A stretch of 64,000 nt of DNA from Nitrospira sp. BO4. Lineage in GTDB: Bacteria; Nitrospirota; Nitrospiria; Nitrospirales; Nitrospiraceae. The stretch is from contig JAMPUU010000012.1 in assembly GCA_030144965.1 (NCBI GenBank), positions 186,001 to 250,000 on the forward strand, read 5' to 3'. This document shows positions 8,895 through 17,025 of this stretch, in pieces (positions within the stretch are counted from its first letter, which is position 1; every line of letters begins with the position of its first letter). Made by a program: the position numbers and the translations under genes. The notes beneath the pieces are model-generated. The model saw only the letters and a program-made list of their open reading frames with translations. It was not told the DNA's origin and did no database searches.

Positions 8895-9119
8895 TCAAGG
8901 GGGCACAGTATCAGCCAAATGATGGACGACATCACCTGAATGGGGATGATTGAAGTCGGGAATCAATCTGCCGGTATTGAATCCATTTGAATCCTGGGTA
9001 TCAATGAGTCTTCTGGCCTTTCGCAGGGCGGCTGCTTCTGCCGCTTGGTCTGTCGCGAAAGAACCCGAAGGATAAGCCGAGATGCAGACCGATTTAATTG
9101 GCGACAATTCAACATACAA
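8895..9119 (-). CDS. 'YKGR-like' small protein, copy C, 5' end damaged
   Basis: The frame carries the family's C-terminal helix (EAAALRKARRLIDTQDSN). The conserved 'DG.W.C' turn lies upstream of the first usable start (TTG 9119), encoded by bases up to about 9167, where a TAG closes the frame. No ATG or GTG covers the N-terminal part, so the gene is either 5'-truncated or uses a rare start. Probably a decaying paralog. Confidence 0.4.
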   Translation of the reverse strand: MYVELSPIKSVCISAYPSGSFATDQAAEAAALRKARRLIDTQDSNGFNTGRLIPDFNHPHSGDVVHHLADTVPP

Positions 9120-9197
9120 AGATCGACAATGCCATGCTCCGTCATTAGCTAGGCGAATGAGCAGAGGCTACGGGTGAGGAACGAAATGACAATCGCG

Positions 9198-9458
9198 CTA
9201 GGCACGTAGATGGAAACTATCGTCAAGCACGGGCCCAAAGTGCTTCCAATCAGAATCGATCCACGCCTTCCCAGCCTCAATGGCCCTCACATGGGCTTCA
9301 TCTTCAGATGGGGCGGAAATGGCAAGAGTCGGGAGCGTCTTGGGATGGTCAGACCCATCGTCAGGGGCTGGCCACACCCGTGTTTCAACGGTCCAACTCC
9401 CAGGCCCCGCGACAGCCACCGTCGTGGTGATCTTTCTTCCTTTGTAGCCAGCCTCCAT
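9198..9458 (-). CDS. 'YKGR-like' small protein, copy D
   Basis: 86 aa. ATG 9458 is preceded by GGGAGGGAG, a strong ribosome binding site that decides the start within a longer open frame. The protein reads MEAGYKGRKITTTVAVAGPG and then W, with a helical end (AIEAGKAWIDSDW). It is the best-preserved member of the four-copy family in this element. The function is unknown. Confidence 0.55.
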   Translation of the reverse strand: MEAGYKGRKITTTVAVAGPGSWTVETRVWPAPDDGSDHPKTLPTLAISAPSEDEAHVRAIEAGKAWIDSDWKHFGPVLDDSFHLRA

Positions 9459-9665
9459 AGCTCCCTCCCGTCCCCCAGGACCAACTGACTGATAGCATCG
9501 GTTGCGGCCCGTGTTCCGTTCAATGAGGGAAGACTCCCGTTCCCATAAAGACCCCTCTATCGGCCCAACACATTTGAAGCTAGATATTAGACAATTAGAG
9601 AGACATCTCAAGGAAGCCATAGCAGGGCTCATCGTGCGATGCCTTCCATTTGAACTGTGGTCCGA

Positions 9666-9869
9666 TCATTGGATCAGAGACTGCTCATCTGTGGGAACTG
9701 GAACCGGTTGCCAGGACGCACTATCCAGGTGCCAGGTTCCTGTTTCTTTACAGCGGACACAGTACGTTTGAAAGATGTCGAGGGAGAGAAACGTATTCTG
9801 GGTTTTCTCTTGGCAGACGGCGCAGAGAAGGAAGCAGGTATTCGAGAAAAAGAGTGCATCGATGTGCAT
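9666..9869 (-). CDS. Candidate zinc-binding small protein
   Basis: 67 aa from ATG 9869 (AAGAGG upstream). Two Cys pairs, LCAVCQEKT and YCVRCKETG, are about 22 residues apart and suggest a zinc ribbon unlike the other two in the element. The tail is Pro/Gln-rich. An open frame also exists on the opposite strand, but the paired cysteines favour this one. Confidence 0.42.
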   Translation of the reverse strand: MHIDALFFSNTCFLLCAVCQEKTQNTFLSLDIFQTYCVRCKETGTWHLDSASWQPVPVPTDEQSLIQ

Positions 9870-10165
9870 CGAAGCGACCTCTTAAGCTCTGCTCGTCAGG
9901 CTGACCCGAAAGGGATGCAAGTTTAGCAAATCGTACTTACAAGGTCATCATCCTGATGGGCGAAGGTGCCGCCATACAAGGAATAGGAGTTCTGATAATA
10001 CAACCCCCTATAAGTTGAGCTGCACGCACAGAGGAAGTTTTTATAATGCGTGTTTCGTTGCACCAGCTCACCGGCTTCATCGCTTCTGAGAAGGTAATGT
10101 ACGTATATCTGCTATAAGCAATCCTTCTCAAGTTTCATATGCATGTGTTTTTGCTATCATATGCC

Positions 10166-10327
10166 ATGCCATCCCCAAAGCACCTTACATCTGGTTCCAA
10201 GTCCGTGCAGAAAGGGAAAGGCCGTAAGAAAGTAAACCACTACAATTCACCTTTTGAACCAAAAGCCCTTCTCAAGCAACCTCCCGACACCACCCGCATC
10301 CCATGGTTTACCCACGAGGCTAAGTAG
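10166..10327 (+). CDS. Candidate small basic protein (53 aa)
   Basis: The frame from ATG 10166 encodes a Lys-rich N-terminal half (SVQKGKGRKKVNHY) and a Pro-rich C-terminal half ending WFTHEAK. There is no clear ribosome binding site, and an in-frame ATG lies nine codons upstream. It may be a nucleic-acid-binding peptide. Weak call. Confidence 0.32.
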   Translation: MPSPKHLTSGSKSVQKGKGRKKVNHYNSPFEPKALLKQPPDTTRIPWFTHEAK

Positions 10328-10577
10328 TGGGGTCAACCTGTGTGCGGGGAACGTGTAATCTATGATAATCCGAGCCATGTTGTTGGAGTAATTAGAGGAG
10401 GATAGGGGGTTATGGCATTACCCAAGCAGCCTTCCCACGTGTAACTCTTTAGTTCTACATATAGTACTCCAGAATATCTTTATGGCATTCAGCTTGCTGT
10501 TATAGACTTCGAGAAGTATGCAGAATGAACCGTGCGCGAATCCCCCATACTTCCCAGAGACTGCTTAGGAGACGATG

Positions 10578-10943
10578 ATGGCTAATATGGTTACAGGTTT
10601 CTTCCGCACGCTCGCACACGCGGAACACACAAAGTCCGAACTCGCAAATTTCAAGAACATTCCTACTATCCATATGCAGGTCTATGACCACCCCGGGGTT
10701 CAGCCCATCGCCCTTACCGACTCATCTGCAAGCGGTTTGTTCGGCAGCCTCAAGGACTTCCTTGGATTTGGTCACTCAAGTCAGGCCCTGTGCCCGGAAG
10801 GCATTCGGCGTGGCGGCCCCATTCTGGAAGTCCAAGCCGAGCACAGTCACATTGATGCGATTGCCAATATGTTGGATCGATGTGGAGCTGAGGACATCTC
10901 GATCTTCACGGCAGCGGAGCGGATAGATAGACACGAGGAGTAA
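10578..10943 (+). CDS. Stress-protein-like (YflT / 17M-like domain) protein
   Basis: 121 aa. It starts MANMVTGFFRTLAHAEH, matching the strand-helix opening of 'general stress protein 17M-like' domains. It ends with a block like their second repeat: PEGIRRGGPILEVQAEH, then DRCGAEDISI. The middle 'GLFGSLKDFLGFG' replaces the usual glycine-rich helix. ATG 10578 sits at better distance from AGGAGA than the ATG at 10575. These proteins are often stress-induced; their biochemistry is unclear. It is a single gene with loose neighbours. Confidence 0.55.
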   Translation: MANMVTGFFRTLAHAEHTKSELANFKNIPTIHMQVYDHPGVQPIALTDSSASGLFGSLKDFLGFGHSSQALCPEGIRRGGPILEVQAEHSHIDAIANMLDRCGAEDISIFTAAERIDRHEE

Positions 10944-11090
10944 TTCAACCGATTTTCGAGGCGTCAGCTTCCGTAGTGCCTTTATAACTGCCGTGCCAAA
11001 ATAGAGAACAAATTGGAGAAATAGGATACTTATAGTGGTTGCATCACATCACTCATTTAGCCCCTCCATTTTGGCATAAGAGGTTTCATA

Positions 11091-11327
11091 TTGCGGGTAC
11101 GAACAAAGCATGCCGAACTGGAGATCGCCAACTTCATTTTTCTCCGAACACCACTGCTTGGAAGTCTATACATTGGCCCGGACGCGGGGTTTGGTTGCCT
11201 AGTGTGGATCAATCCGAAGGAGATTGATGATTTCCGCAGGAACTACATCGACAGCGCCAGGCGCAGTTTACGAGATAGACCGTCAGGCAAACGCAGTAGA
11301 TCGAACGTGCTTCGTAAATTCATTTAA
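11091..11327 (+). CDS. Hypothetical protein, TTG start
   Basis: 78 aa from TTG 11091 with AAGAGG seven bases upstream. The sequence has a plausible folded core (FLRTPLLGSLYIGPDAGFGC) followed by a strongly basic tail (RDRPSGKRSRSNVLRKFI). No family is recognised and no partner gene is apparent. Confidence 0.38.
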   Translation: MRVRTKHAELEIANFIFLRTPLLGSLYIGPDAGFGCLVWINPKEIDDFRRNYIDSARRSLRDRPSGKRSRSNVLRKFI

Positions 11328-11395
11328 TCACTCTTCTTTTTTTGCATCACTGCTCCATTGATAAGTCTATTGACTTTGCTCACGTAGCCACTCGC

Positions 11396-11548
11396 CTAGA
11401 ACAATGTATAAATGAATGGAGCGACGGCGGACCCTTGCGTGAGCACGATCAGCGTTCCAAACAGCAGCAGCACCACGAGGACGGGCAACAACCAGAATTT
11501 CTTCCGCTCCTTCATGAATGCCCACAATTCGGTTAGCAATTCTCCCAC
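11396..11548 (-). CDS. DUF5989 family membrane protein
   Basis: 50 aa from GTG 11548, five bases after AAAAGGAG. The sequence 'ERKKFWLLPVLVVLLLFG' and the end 'QGSAVAPFIYTLF' are the hallmark of DUF5989, single-span proteins seen beside SxtN/NodU-type carbamoyltransferases and SGNH hydrolases. Here the SGNH hydrolase lies upstream on the same strand, 318 bases away, and no carbamoyltransferase is present. The spacer holds a 44-codon frame (11829 to 11695) that I do not recognise. Confidence 0.75.
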   Translation of the reverse strand: MGELLTELWAFMKERKKFWLLPVLVVLLLFGTLIVLTQGSAVAPFIYTLF

Positions 11549-11866
11549 ACGCACTCCTTTTATATATTCTTTATGCCTGAGAATTGATTGAGGAGCCAAT
11601 GCTATCGTGGTCAGGCTCCTACGACACGTATAGGTGTCGGCATCTGGCTCCATCGGGTTCTTCCAAACCTACACACCGATATGATCAGCTTTGATCATCC
11701 CAGGAACCGAGCAGCTACTCGTCTGAGGGGTAGATACCCTGCCACATCGCTTGGACAGATTCCCTTGTCTTCGTTCGCCACGGGAATACAAACGGTGCCG
11801 TCGTTACAGAAGAGCCGCGTCTTGATCATTGGGTACACCTTTCCCAATACTGGGCCCGCGCGCATC

Positions 11867-13267
11867 TCACGAGGCAGGAGATAGGACGTCCTCTATAACC
11901 TGGCTTATACACTTTGCGGTCGCGGCATTGCTTTGCGGTGAATAATGGGACTTCGGGCGATACAGATCAGTAGGATCGATCCCTCGCAAGCATGACGTAG
12001 GATCTATGTACTCGATGCCTGCCCGTTTCAGCACCAGCTTGCCAGGAGATGCCAGCGCCGGGGGCTCCTTGAGCGGCCGTCCAGTGGGGAGGAATAGCAC
12101 GAGCGGAATCGAACCCTCTTGCTTGACCGAGGCCACAAACGCCTTCAGGATTGCTGCATTGAGGGCGATGGCCGCCTCCTCCGAGACGTCGGCGTTCTCG
12201 ACTGACCATGAAGGGAACCATGACAGAGCCAGTCGAAGCAGATAGGAGGCATGATAGAATCGTGGCTGCCAGTCGCTCGGCGTGTATCCCTTCTCATACT
12301 GAAGCGAGGGCAGTTCCTTAATCGATGTCCGGGAAAACATCGCGTGAGGAGAAACGACAGGCATATTAGTCGGCATAAGCTTTTCCTCCCGTAGGAGGAA
12401 GCGAGGGGCTGAAAAAGGGCTTTTCCAGTCAGGGCGGCTAAGGAAGGGATAGATCATAAGCGTCCGGGGCACATCATCGGAGATGAAGCCGAGGATCACA
12501 ATTTTCGGCTTCCACGGACGGACATCCTTCTGGTATCGCAACAGCATTTGATCCAGACCATACCCGGGCACCCCAAAATTCAAGACGCGAAACTGAGCCC
12601 CCATCAACTGCTCCAAGTAATAGCCATACGTTTCTTGATAGCGGACCTCCTCACCAAAGGTGAAGGAATCACCCACCAGAGCAATGTCGGTTTGACCGCT
12701 ATTTCCGGCAATCGACACGTGGGGGCCGAACGCGCGTAGTCCCTCGATGCTGGACCAATACGGTCCCTCAGCACTATATCGGTCTGGCCCAAGCGTCCAT
12801 CCCAGAAGATCATCAGACACATAGAGGCGAGACGATCGGTTGCCATCCTCTTGATCCAACAGTCGGTTGTAGTAGCCTTTGACGGCCTGCCAACTATTGG
12901 GCTTCAGCACCACCTTCCCCACTTTTTCATATCCCAAGTCCTTGCGCACCACTCCTCGGATGGCGAGCTCCCCGACGATGAGAGTGAGTACGACTGTGAG
13001 GAGGTTCATCATCACGATCAAGCGGAAGGAAGGAGAAGGCGACCGTCTGTTGGTCAGATAGCGCCTCAGAACCACTGTTCCTCCGATGAGCACGGCGACG
13101 ACAGCACAGAGAAACGCCATGCCTGGCCGGGTGGAGACGAACACGTCAAACGGTCTCTCTCCTTTCATATGGATGGCCTTCATCACCACCGCCGTCGAAA
13201 GCTCTACAAGGAAAAGGGAGGCAAGAAAGAACAGATCACGCGATGAGAGGGTTTCGTTGCTAGCCAT
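11867..13267 (-). CDS. Membrane-anchored SGNH/GDSL-type hydrolase
   Basis: 466 aa. The N-terminal 110 residues hold about three membrane helices. The hydrolase domain follows with block I 'IALVGDSFTFGE' near residue 196 (nucleophile Ser), then a Gly block 'NFGVPGYGLDQ'. The family's late His-containing block is probably 'YRPKSHYSPQSN'. These proteins resemble acyl- or carbamoyl-related SGNH proteins paired with DUF5989. It is transcribed toward the DUF5989 gene. It is the longest gene in the central part of the element and probably cargo. The substrate is unknown. Confidence 0.75.
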   Translation of the reverse strand: MASNETLSSRDLFFLASLFLVELSTAVVMKAIHMKGERPFDVFVSTRPGMAFLCAVVAVLIGGTVVLRRYLTNRRSPSPSFRLIVMMNLLTVVLTLIVGELAIRGVVRKDLGYEKVGKVVLKPNSWQAVKGYYNRLLDQEDGNRSSRLYVSDDLLGWTLGPDRYSAEGPYWSSIEGLRAFGPHVSIAGNSGQTDIALVGDSFTFGEEVRYQETYGYYLEQLMGAQFRVLNFGVPGYGLDQMLLRYQKDVRPWKPKIVILGFISDDVPRTLMIYPFLSRPDWKSPFSAPRFLLREEKLMPTNMPVVSPHAMFSRTSIKELPSLQYEKGYTPSDWQPRFYHASYLLRLALSWFPSWSVENADVSEEAAIALNAAILKAFVASVKQEGSIPLVLFLPTGRPLKEPPALASPGKLVLKRAGIEYIDPTSCLRGIDPTDLYRPKSHYSPQSNAATAKCISQVIEDVLSPAS

Positions 13268-13312
13268 TTCACACCCTGCGCTGACTGAGAAACAAAAAGG
13301 GAGGAGTCGTTC

Positions 13313-13522
13313 TTGAGGCGACTGTGCGCATCACGAAGATTGGATTTCTACTTTAACGATACGGCTGTGGAATGGACCGGCCGGTTCGACAACGCCCACT
13401 ATAGGACTCTAACCGACATTAACTACTAGGGGATCCCCTGGCTCTGTCCAGAAGAGGTGAAAAACATTCTGGAGCTTTCGGGGATGGGTTCTCTGGGAAA
13501 GGGCACAGTTGCCGAGAGTTAG
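13313..13522 (+). pseudogene. Gene remnant with in-frame amber codon
   Basis: The frame from TTG 13313 reads LDFYFNDTAVEWTGRFDNAHY and continues through TAG at 13427-13429 into the equally protein-like GIPWLCPEEVKNILELSGMG, closing at 13520-13522. Protein-like sequence on both sides of the stop in one frame indicates a decayed gene. No family is recognised. Confidence 0.4.
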
Positions 13523-13728
13523 ATATCAATAATCCTCAGAACATCAGGCCATTTGAATTGGCGCAGAACCGCTTCTTGTGCCTCCTCCCATTCCCTAGGG
13601 TCCATAAGAAAGTCGAAGAAGTCCAAGGTGAGTAGCCCCGAGGCAACACAGACCAACGTCCAGCCCACGGAGAGCCAAAATCCCTCCCACTTCCAAAACG
13701 GTGTTTGCTCGGCGACGCTGTGTCCCAT
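13519..13728 (-). CDS. Small membrane protein (69 aa)
   Basis: From ATG 13728, preceded by AAGGGG. The protein has one membrane helix (FWLSVGWTLVCVASGLLTL) and a charged C-terminal tail (DPREWEEAQEAVLRQF). The frame opens 43 codons upstream, but that part is Ser/Arg-rich and unlike a protein. It is a single gene; no family is recognised. Confidence 0.4.
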   Translation of the reverse strand: MGHSVAEQTPFWKWEGFWLSVGWTLVCVASGLLTLDFFDFLMDPREWEEAQEAVLRQFKWPDVLRIIDI

Positions 13729-14272
13729 TTCGCTGGTCCCCTTTGCCGACCTGGGAGAGGAGAAAAGGCGCTGTGCAAGCGATGAAGTGCAATTCCTGTA
13801 CTCGTCAGCGAATGGGGAGGTATGCCGTCGAATTACTTTGTTTTCCAACATTTTCAATAAGATTTCTATCAGCTATAGGGCGGCCATCAATTCTATCGGG
13901 AGTGCGAACATCGTGTCCATATAGATACACTCTGTATCCATATCCATTCTCCCTTCCTCAAGATAGAAATGGCTTAGACTTGCTTTTCACCTGGTTTCTA
14001 CCGCTAGGACCGTGAGATCTGAGGAAGGTGCGCTGGTTTACGAGCCAGTTGGCATAGCAGCTACCTCAGATACATGGAGGCGCATTGTAAGATTGTGGGC
14101 ATTTGAGCCGCAAGGAGGATGATTACGTACGTATACACCAACCTCAAATCTCTTTATCTAACTTAGATATATACAATTGGAACCATTGCTGCATGGATCG
14201 CGGTGAGCCAAACTTAGTCTGATCGAAACCTCAGACATCCAGTTCTATGTCAGACCCGCTACGGGCTATCAG
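13729..14272. other. Gene-poor stretch
   Basis: About 540 bases with no credible gene. GCAAGGAGGATG at about 14111 looks like a ribosome binding site, but the frame after it closes quickly. It may be debris of a lost gene. Confidence 0.35.
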
Positions 14273-14710
14273 GTGATCCTCTTTGCCAGAGGCAGCAACT
14301 ACCTCGGCATCCATCCAACACTACACACCGTGATCGAGTATCAATACGGTTCCCGGTACTCCTATCCCGCACCCAGTGAAGCCCTAACGCGTGAGCAAGC
14401 TATCTCATATGGCATCAACGCAATAACGGACCATTACTCTCGGCTTGGAACGTGGGCGGAAGCGAGAATTTATCCCTTCGGGGGTCTGATCGGGGACATG
14501 CGGGTGATTGCAGTCCGTCCAAGGAAGGAGTACACGGTAGACGCCTCTATTGGCCAGGACACCATGATAAACGATTCAGCATTGGTCAGATTTGGCACAA
14601 GTACATGGACCTATGAAGGCTGGCAAGGCCAGGTGTATCTCAAGCGGATGATGTGTACCGCGCGGTGCCGCGAAGTCGCTCCAAGCTTCATTGAACTTGC
14701 TCTCAAATAA
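14273..14710 (+). CDS. Chimeric ORF: unknown domain joined to a DUF72 N-terminal fragment
   Basis: 145 aa from GTG 14273. The frame is open further upstream to about 14215 without a start. Residues 1-100 are an unrecognised soluble domain (AISYGINAITDHYSRLGTW in the middle). Residues about 105-123 (VRFGTSTWTYEGWQGQVYL) are the first block of DUF72, after which the sequence departs from the family. The DUF72 part is a diverged copy of the remnant at 3856, so this looks like a fusion made by recombination. It may be non-functional. Confidence 0.4.
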   Translation: MILFARGSNYLGIHPTLHTVIEYQYGSRYSYPAPSEALTREQAISYGINAITDHYSRLGTWAEARIYPFGGLIGDMRVIAVRPRKEYTVDASIGQDTMINDSALVRFGTSTWTYEGWQGQVYLKRMMCTARCREVAPSFIELALK

Positions 14711-14755
14711 GAACCTACTTTCGCCGCCCGACGATTCCTTGCGGAGACATTCTCA

Positions 14756-15155
14756 ATGAGACGGCTTTCTCTGATCATGCTTACCGTCATCCCGACAGCA
14801 AGTGTCGGACCAGCAGCAGGGAATGCGGGTTCGGCATTTGTGGTTGTATGCACGCCAAAATCTGCTGTTCACTTAAGTGATGACGGCAGCTTGGTTGTTG
14901 AGAAAACCGGTGGATTACACAAAGAAAAACTATTAATTGACTTGCACACAGGAGTTGTCCGGCACCCCCCCCAATGGAGATCCTCAAATGTGGTGGCGGG
15001 TAGTGCAGAAAGGCAGTGAAGATAATGACTGGGTACTCACAGCAGCCGTCGGCGATGTATTAAGAGTACGTCATTGGAAGGGACAGGAACAGATTTTGTT
15101 CTTCCAATTGTTTCTAACTCATTCTCTGTCCGGTACCTGCATCACGGTGAAATAA
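14756..15155 (+). pseudogene. Exported hypothetical protein, frameshifted at an 8-C tract
   Basis: The ATG at 14756 (GGAG upstream) begins a signal peptide (MRRLSLIMLTVIPTASVG). The frame continues with SAVHLSDDGSLVVEKTGG up to a run of eight C near 14965-14972. Beyond it, sensible protein continues in another frame (NGDPQMWWRVVQKGSEDNDW) to TAA near 15155. Removing one C joins the halves into about 132 aa. It is either a decayed gene, a slippage-variable gene, or a base-calling error in a homopolymer. Confidence 0.5.
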
Positions 15156-15276
15156 CGCCATCCAGATTCGCCCATTTGAAATAATTAAGTTGTACCGAAT
15201 CAAGCCAGAAAGATTCTGAGCACCATCCCTATGCATCCGTTCCAATTTTGGGAATGGATGAAAACCACGGACAATA

Positions 15277-15313
15277 TGAATCAATTGGATTCATGTAGAA
15301 TCATTTATTATTC
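15277..15313. promoter_or_regulatory. Palindromic operator TGAATC-N5-GATTCA plus degenerate partner
   Basis: A perfect copy at 15277-15293, extendable to ATGAATC/GATTCAT, is followed 20 bp later by a degraded copy (AGAATC-ATTTA at 15297). The copies at 3011 and 3031 have the same shape and spacing. It lies about 140 bases ahead of the HTH-protein gene at 15452, a natural candidate for autoregulation. Confidence 0.5.
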
Positions 15314-15451
15314 ACCGTCTCAACCTCCTGGGGTTTAATATTCAATCAACCTGCGAACTATATTACGTTTCAAGTTATCGATATCTTGGGAACGGTCCTT
15401 GCTTTTTGTTACCTCCACTCAATCACAGCGGCATGTTCATATAGTAGCTAT

Positions 15452-16612
15452 ATGTCTGCCTCCGACCTCACCCGCTTTGACCAGTTCCTTGCTATTCCAC
15501 CTGAAGACATTCGAGCCCGCGCCAAACTGGCTTTGAGCAGATCGGATCTAGACTGCCTCCATACCTGTGCGGTCATGGGAGAGGTGAACTGGGACTACTA
15601 TCGTGCCGTCAACAATGCGTGGAAGGCGGACCTAGTTTATAGACATGATGGGCTGGAGCATGGATGGAGTGTCGCATTCATACGCGAACAAATTAGCCAA
15701 GTGACCTACAGCCAGTACGCCTTGAATGGGGAGGACGTGCAGGAATGGATTTATGGGCGTATCTTCCCAAGAGGACAATACATTAGGCGAATAAGAACCC
15801 AGCACAATCCACTGAATGTCATTGATGAACTCGAATTGGCCTTACCGCCGGAGACCGATCTGGAGGGGGTGTGGAAACAGCAGCAGAAGGAATTTGAGCT
15901 TGAAGGTATACAGCTCATACAACACTTCCCCGACAACCAATTTGTGCAAGAGATATGCTTCTTGCCGGGAGATCAGAATTTTACTGTCCGTGTAGTGTTT
16001 AGTGCAGGCAAGCGACGAAAAGAACTTATCTTTCCTATCGCTCTTCGTTATAGGCCACTCCTTAAAAGCTTGGAGAAGGCGTACAGCTTCGATGATACAC
16101 GACCAATAGTTAATCCCAAAGAGCCATTGCAACGGGCTTCAACAGAGGAGCTACAGGAAGCGCTTTTGGGACTATGGTGCGCTGTACGAGACTATGATTC
16201 CTCCAAAGATCTTTCGGTCCCTGGCTATATAAAGCAGCAGGTGACTTGGCATATGGGGGATGTATATGTCTCTCGGTCAGAAGTGATAGAGGGTCCGTTT
16301 GGAGAGCCTCAGCGAGTCCTCAAATCAGAGATTGAACGAAGTGGTGGGTCTCTTGACGACTCAATACCCAGCGGTGACGAAGGAATAAACCAAACACTGG
16401 GCGACACTCTGCCGGATCTCAAATCTACCCCGCCCGACGCCAATGTCTTGCTTGCTCAGATCATTGACAGCTTGGTTGACGAAGTCGACAGGCAAATTAT
16501 TCATCTAATGCGCCAAGAGATTCCCCAGAAGGAGATTGCTAAACAGCTGAAAATGAGCCAATCCGCTATCTCTCAGCGCCTTAATCGAATGAGGCGACAC
16601 TTTAGTTCCTGA
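15452..16612 (+). CDS. Protein with C-terminal HTH, possible regulator
   Basis: 386 aa from ATG 15452. The frame opens at TTG 15386, but the added 22 residues look unlike a protein. The last 45 residues form a helix-turn-helix similar to sigma-70 region 4/LuxR-type domains (QKEIAKQLKMSQSAISQRLN). The first 240 residues are an unrecognised acidic, aromatic-rich domain (VNWDYYRAVNNAWKADLVYR), joined by a Ser/Asp-rich linker at about 300-340. The operator-like palindromes upstream suggest it regulates itself and perhaps the chromosomal site at 3011. No family name can be given for the N-terminal part. Confidence 0.6.
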   Translation: MSASDLTRFDQFLAIPPEDIRARAKLALSRSDLDCLHTCAVMGEVNWDYYRAVNNAWKADLVYRHDGLEHGWSVAFIREQISQVTYSQYALNGEDVQEWIYGRIFPRGQYIRRIRTQHNPLNVIDELELALPPETDLEGVWKQQQKEFELEGIQLIQHFPDNQFVQEICFLPGDQNFTVRVVFSAGKRRKELIFPIALRYRPLLKSLEKAYSFDDTRPIVNPKEPLQRASTEELQEALLGLWCAVRDYDSSKDLSVPGYIKQQVTWHMGDVYVSRSEVIEGPFGEPQRVLKSEIERSGGSLDDSIPSGDEGINQTLGDTLPDLKSTPPDANVLLAQIIDSLVDEVDRQIIHLMRQEIPQKEIAKQLKMSQSAISQRLNRMRRHFSS

Positions 16613-16673
16613 CTCTTCACATTTATTTTTTGACCTGCTTATATTTTCCAGAATTCCTCGTACTTATAGAAGT

Positions 16674-16988
16674 ATGAGGCTCAATTCACCACAGTACCTC
16701 CTTCAAGCTCTCCTCACCAAAGCCCAGGGACTCACGGATTTGCTTCTTGATGCGTCCGGGGGTGACCTGGGACAAGCGTGGAACATTTGGGAAGCCGTGA
16801 AAAAGGAACGAGTCTCCCTCCCGTCAACCTTTCATACAGGAGTTCCCATGAGTCAGATTCGTGCTCCAACACCTGAAAGCGGGGACACCCGCCAGATATC
16901 ACCTACCCCCAGTATCACTCCACTACAACCGCACAAGACAGGCAAGTCTGCCAAAAGACTTCATCATGGTAGACGGACCAAGAAGTAG
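16674..16988 (+). CDS. Hypothetical protein with basic tail
   Basis: 104 aa from ATG 16674. The N-terminal 45 residues look helical (YLLQALLTKAQGLTDLLLD). The C-terminal half is Pro/Ser/Thr-rich and ends in a basic cluster (GKSAKRLHHGRRTKK). No good ribosome binding site is visible. It ends 37 bases before the P-loop ATPase gene and may be its small partner. Confidence 0.42.
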   Translation: MRLNSPQYLLQALLTKAQGLTDLLLDASGGDLGQAWNIWEAVKKERVSLPSTFHTGVPMSQIRAPTPESGDTRQISPTPSITPLQPHKTGKSAKRLHHGRRTKK

Positions 16989-17025
16989 GGCGGTTGTGCC
17001 TACCAGTCACCTCGAAAGGATCTCA

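Noticed and set aside
10413-10445. Strong AGAGGAGG site followed by ATG at about 10413
   Set aside because: The frame stops after ten codons (MALPKQPSHV), too short to call a gene without other evidence; perhaps the remnant of a lost gene start.
11695-11829. 44-codon minus-strand frame between the SGNH and DUF5989 genes
   Set aside because: Sequence is weakly protein-like with a marginal AAAGG site but has no paralog or family, and it does not resemble a carbamoyltransferase end; left as a note only.
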